A stretch of DNA of 64,000 nucleotides from Mesorhabditis belari. Taxonomy: Eukaryota; Nematoda; Chromadorea; Rhabditida; Rhabditidae. Positions 60,174 to 64,000 of the stretch are shown here, piece after piece (the stretch's first letter is position 1; the number at the start of each line of letters is the position of its first letter). The position numbers and the translations under genes are program-made. The stretch is from NCBI GenBank assembly GCA_958450365.1, contig CAUEEP010000759.1, positions 466,001-530,000 on the forward strand, written 5' to 3'. The notes beneath the pieces are model-generated. The model worked only from the letters and a program-made list of their open reading frames with translations. It ran no database searches and had not been told where the DNA came from.

Positions 60174-63100
60174 ATGGAAAAATCAATGTTGATCACTGAG
60201 AAGTAAGTTTAAATCTAAATTTTAATCAAAATTGTTGAAAAAACTTATTTAGAAACATTTAGAAACATTTAGAAAAACAAGGAAAACTCAAAATTTCTCG
60301 CAAATTCTCCTCACTTTTTCATTCGGTGTTTTTCTTGGGATTTTGCTTGCCATTTCGACGACGTGCATCATTTTTTCTTGGTCAGTATATATATATATAT
60401 ATATATATACTTTATTCAGGACCTGAGATAAAGTGCGTTAGATTTAAGATTAAAACACATGAATTCATACACATAAACACGAAAAGGGCCGATAAAAAGA
60501 TAAAAAGAAACACGATATAATATATGTAAAATGTGGGTAGCACAGATAACGTCAAGGATCCACTAGAGCTTCAAGATCAAGATCATCTACAGATAATTTA
60601 AAGGTTTCGAGACTATTGGGGTTCGGAGACAAAACTCTGGGGAGTCGATTCCAAATTCTGGCAGTTCTTATTGGAAAAGAGTTATAAACAAACTTATTGG
60701 AGGAAAAATTATATATTATATATTATATACATATCTGTTGTGTCCGATTTAGATTTCCGTCCGATTTAGATTGAACTTATCGCGGACGTCCGATTTAGAT
60801 TAAATCTAAATCGAACGTCCGATTTAGATTCAATCTAAATCTTATATGGATTGAACAATAATATAAACATGCTTAATATATGTTCTTAAGCGTTTTCTGT
60901 AGTTTTCTGCATTTTTCAAAGGTCTTTTATTGATTACAGTCTATATCGGACGTCCGATACAGATCGAACAATAATAAACGTGCTTAACATATGTTCTTTG
61001 AAAATTTCTTTGAAAAGCGCAGAAAATTGCAAAAAAACGCTTAAGAACATATATTAAGCACGTTTATTATTGTTCGATCTGTATCGGACGTCCGATATAG
61101 ACTGTAATCAATAAAAGACCTTTGAAAAATGCAGAAAACTACAGAAAACGCTTAAGAACATATATTAAGCATCGGACGTCCGCGATAAGTTCAATCTAAA
61201 TCGGACGGAAATCTAAATCGGACACAACATATACAAGTATATTAGAAAATAAATAAAAGAAAATCAGAATAAAATCAGAAAATAAGATAAAAAAGCGTTT
61301 GTCTATAAAATTTATTGTAAAAAAACATTCTCGAGAATCACGAATTAGAAAAAGAGAAAGTTTATCAATAATCAATTGTTTATTTCAAGCCATGTCTCAG
61401 CCTCGTGTCTCGGCTTAATGGCATCTAGAAATTATGGGGAAATAGTAATATACAAGAATAATAACTAAGATCCTCAATTTGGCAAAATACAGCGAAGTCA
61501 GCTTAATCGCTAACCACTCGTTTCCCTATTCCCTTGTCCCAACGGGAAGCCCCTTATGCTAGGGCGGTTTGCCAGATGGATAGCGATTACGAGGGCGCGA
61601 TTTTCGGTTATTACTTTTCGGCCACCTTCTCATTTTGGTTATACCGTATAACCGAAATGAGAGGGTGACCGAAAAGTAATAGCCGAAAATAACCGAAAAG
61701 TATCCACTTTTGTATAATAAGCTTGAATAAACCTTGAATAAACCCCTTTTATATCCTTTTTTTGCAACAAAACTGATTCTAAGTTAGACTAAGTAGACAA
61801 AACTGATTCTAAGTTAGACTGACTCTAAGCTAGACTGATTCTAAGCTAGACTGATTCTAAATTAGACTTCGAAGAGTCTACAACAGGTGTATCAATGAAG
61901 TATCAATGAAACATCAATGAAACAAGAATAAAACATTCTATCACAAGATTGCCCATTTCCTTTTGTCTTTATATAAACTACTTTTAAAATACTAATAATT
62001 ACTTTTAGCTTGACTTATTGCAAACAAGAGAACATTCAAGGAACGACTTTCTCAAGAAAGCTCAGAGATCTGTAAGTAATTTGTAAGTAATTTGTAAGTA
62101 ATTTGTCAGTAAAAAAGGGTAATCTAAGAGCTCAATAAGCTTTAAGTAAGCTTATCAAAGTTGCTTGAAATGTAAAGAATGTAGAAAGAAAAATTTAGTA
62201 CAAATTCGATGAATTCCTCAATTGATGATCCTTTGTCACTTTGTCTTCAAGAATTGTATCATTTTTTTAAAAGCAATATAGCATACTTTTAGAGCAAAAA
62301 GTTTCTCAAAATATTTTAGACTCTCAAATTCCGTAAATAAATGCGATTTGGGCTGGACTCATTTCCCAGGATCAAACGCTTGCTATTTCTATCAAGTAAG
62401 TGGAAAGATTGAGTTTCAAAATTACTCGATTCTATCTTCCTAAAACTAATCACCAAAAAAGAGGAAAGAGGCCAAAAAGAGGCCAAAAAAGAGGACAAAA
62501 ACTACGTAAACCGCGCATTTTGTGATGTACTTTCTGCTCTTCAAAACAAACCCTTTCTGGCAAACTGAATTCTCGATTTCTTTCAGAATTTTACCTATGA
62601 TGATAACGAAGAAATGGTAAAATACACGTGGAATCAAGCTGAGAAAAATTGTCAAAAATATGGAGCCCATCTGACATCGATTAACTCAAAAGTCGAGTTG
62701 GATTTTTTGAAAAGTCCGTTATTTTTTTGTTATTTGGTTTATTATCAATTAAAAGATATCATAATTCTTTTTATAAAGCTAAAAATAGAGCCAATTCGAG
62801 CGATTAAACATCAAGCAAAAGCCATAAGGCCTGTTCACTTCGAGCGAAATAAAACAAAAACAAGAGCAGGGATCGAACCCAAGCAAAAGCCATAAGGCCT
62901 GTTCACTTGAGTCGACCGTTCGTTCGGCTAAGTATCACTTCGGATTTGTTTTTTTGCCATTGACATCACACCTTTCTCTAATAGGTTATGCAGAAAGGTG
63001 GGTGGATGGCCATTCTGTTGGCCATTCTGTTGGCCATTCTCATTCTGTTGTCAATTTCAATTCTGAACATCAATTTGAAATTTTATTGAACATTTCATAG

Positions 63101-64000
63101 CATTAAATAACTTTATTTATGTTTGAGTGATGCAAGAACAATGCTAGAAAGATTTCTTTTGGTTTTTTTCCTTTGAAACACTCACTGCTTATTGCTATAT
63201 CCTAGTTTTCTTTAAAAACCTTTCAATTGATCTATCTATTAGAATGATAGTAATACTAGCTATTAAAGATTTCACTATTTCGTCTCTTTTAATGTTTCAT
63301 CAATTAACTAAATCTACTTATGGGTGGATGGTCATTTTCCCCTCGTTCAATTGTCAATTTCAATTCTGAACATCAATTTGAAAGTTTATTGAACATTTTA
63401 TAGCCAATTCGAGCGATTAAACATCAAAATAAAACAAAAGTAAGAGCAGGGATCGAACCCAAGCAAAAGCTATCCAGCTAGCTTTGGAAACAAAGCTCTT
63501 AACCACTACACCACAAGCCCACCTTCGCCAGCCGTGAAAGATGCCCTATGATGAGCAATCCCTATGAAAGATGCCCTATGATTTGACCTAATTTGACCCC
63601 TAAACTTTTCTCGATTTTTTTGGCAACCTTTTAGATTTTGCTCTTTCCAATGTACTTTGTGCAAAAAACTTGTAAACAGACCTTTTCTGGTGCACTGAAT
63701 TCCCCAACTGTAGCAAAATAAAGAATTCAGTACACTAGAAAAGGTGTGTTTACGTTCTTGAGTACAAAGTGAACCAAAAGCTAAGAATAAAGCCAAGCAT
63801 AAAGCCTAAGAAAACGTAAATTTCAGAATTGACAGAAACCAATCTCAAATCTTTAAACTCATCGCTTACAAATGATAATGTTTGTTACAATTCCGAGCTT
63901 TACGCCTGGGTTGGGCTCTACAAAAGAGATGGAAAGCGTCAATTTGTTGATGGATCAATCGATGAAAACCCGACGCCAAATGTGCCAAATGATGTCGAGT
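60174..64000 (+). CDS. type II membrane C-type lectin, 5' part
   Basis: Six exons with matching phases: 60174-60202, 60273-60380, 62009-62071, 62320-62395, 62587-62713 and 63827 to the right edge. ATG 60174 follows a GATTTTAG acceptor. The first 20 residues are hydrophilic and basic (MEKSMLITEKKTRKTQ). One membrane helix follows (ILLTFSFGVFLGILLAISTT), then a short stalk (CLTYCKQENIQGTTFSRKL) and a CTLD: CDLGWTHFPGSNACYFYQ, YTWNQAEKNCQKYGAHLTSI and LYAWVGLYKRDGKRQFVDGS. The window ends before the last cysteines. Topology is cytosolic N-terminus, extracellular lectin domain. Intron 2 (1.6 kb) and intron 5 (1.1 kb) are filled with a LINE, fold-backs and dispersed repeats. Confidence 0.85.
60385..60715 (-). 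mobile_element. second LINE 3' end
   Basis: The minus strand reads FVYNSFPIRTARIWNRLPRV then NSLETFKLSVDDLDLEALVD and a stop. A TA microsatellite (60386-60409) adjoins CTGAATAAAGTA, the same tail as the LINE at 59488. It lies in intron 2 of the type II lectin, antisense. Confidence 0.8.
60735..61230. mobile_element. fold-back element, family E, copy 2
   Basis: Same ends and inner blocks as 26905-27342. The centre is rearranged, with GTATCGGACGTCCGATAC-type palindromes. Confidence 0.9.
61601..61689. repeat. near-perfect 44-bp-arm hairpin
   Basis: TTTTCGGTTATTACTTTTCG...GGTTATAC pairs with GTATAACC...CGAAAAGTAATAGCCGAAAA. There is essentially no loop. Confidence 0.9.
61745..61870. repeat. 16-bp degenerate minisatellite, GATTCTAAGCTAGACT
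   Basis: About six units. Confidence 0.85.
62901..63319 (+). repeat. dispersed repeat, copy 2
   Basis: See 47997. A rearranged third piece (GTCAATTTCAATTCTGAACA TC...) follows at 63345-63405. It lies in intron 5 of the type II lectin. Confidence 0.9.
63430..63516 (-). repeat. tRNA-like sequence with a long variable arm
   Basis: Minus strand: TGGTGTAGTGGTTAAGAGC (A box), GCTTTGTTTCCAAAGC (anticodon-like hairpin), then AGCTAGCTGGATAGCT (a 5-bp variable-arm stem) and GGGTTCGATCCC (B box). The acceptor does not pair. The same 3' half occurs at 62850-62895. Confidence 0.55.
63660..63770. mobile_element. palindromic MITE, family D
   Basis: GTAAACAGACCTTTTCTGGT opposes CTAGAAAAGGTGTGTTTAC. See 28261. 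Confidence 0.75.

Overview
The window looks like nuclear DNA of a nematode, probably not a Caenorhabditis species. It is AT-rich. Introns are short and use TTTTAG or TTTCAG acceptors, and several start codons sit just behind an orphan splice acceptor, which suggests spliced-leader trans-splicing. It contains secreted C-type lectins, a calcineurin B gene whose product is close to the animal consensus, and very many Tc1/mariner-type, fold-back, MULE, SINE and LINE sequences. No bacterial, organellar or CRISPR features are visible.

Layout. 1-0.9 kb: a mariner copy abutting an older, degenerate one. 1.2-6.1 kb: a two-CTLD lectin fragment (-), a MULE, then a complete five-exon secreted lectin (-). 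6.5-9.3 kb: a promoter-bearing repeat and a small zinc-finger ORF, otherwise quiet. 9.35-10.87 kb: a secreted lectin (+) with the same intron phases as the one at 4.5-6.1 kb. 11.06-11.49 kb: a secreted cysteine-rich protein with CS-alpha-beta (defensin-type) spacing (-). 12.7-13.3 kb: a His-rich protein with a duplicated motif. 14.2-15.2 kb: a broken serine-carboxypeptidase fragment. 16.85-19.47 kb: a 16-exon headcase (HECA) homologue. 23.9-32.1 kb: calcineurin B (cnb-1), with its introns full of transposons. 33-37.3 kb: minisatellites, a large fold-back element and a dead mariner. 37.7-41.2 kb: a multipass protein of the Frag1/DRAM/Sfk1 (PGAP2-like) family. 42.6-43.7 kb: the 3' part of an unrecognised gene (-). 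44-49.3 kb: MITEs, a tRNA-derived SINE inside a mariner-type MITE, minisatellites and a dispersed repeat. 49.9-59.1 kb: a 15-exon secreted orphan protein whose introns hold at least six different arrays or fold-backs. 59.4-60.7 kb: two LINE 3' ends. 60.2-64 kb: a type II membrane C-type lectin running off the right edge.

The gene models were assembled by eye from splice signals and reading phase. For multi-exon genes the exon coordinates are in the evidence text. The genes do not form one pathway. The lectins and the defensin-like protein are a plausible immune or secretory neighbourhood. Headcase, calcineurin B and the PGAP2-like gene are conserved housekeeping or regulatory genes. Most of the remaining DNA consists of inverted-repeat transposable elements, often nested, so relative insertion order can be read directly.
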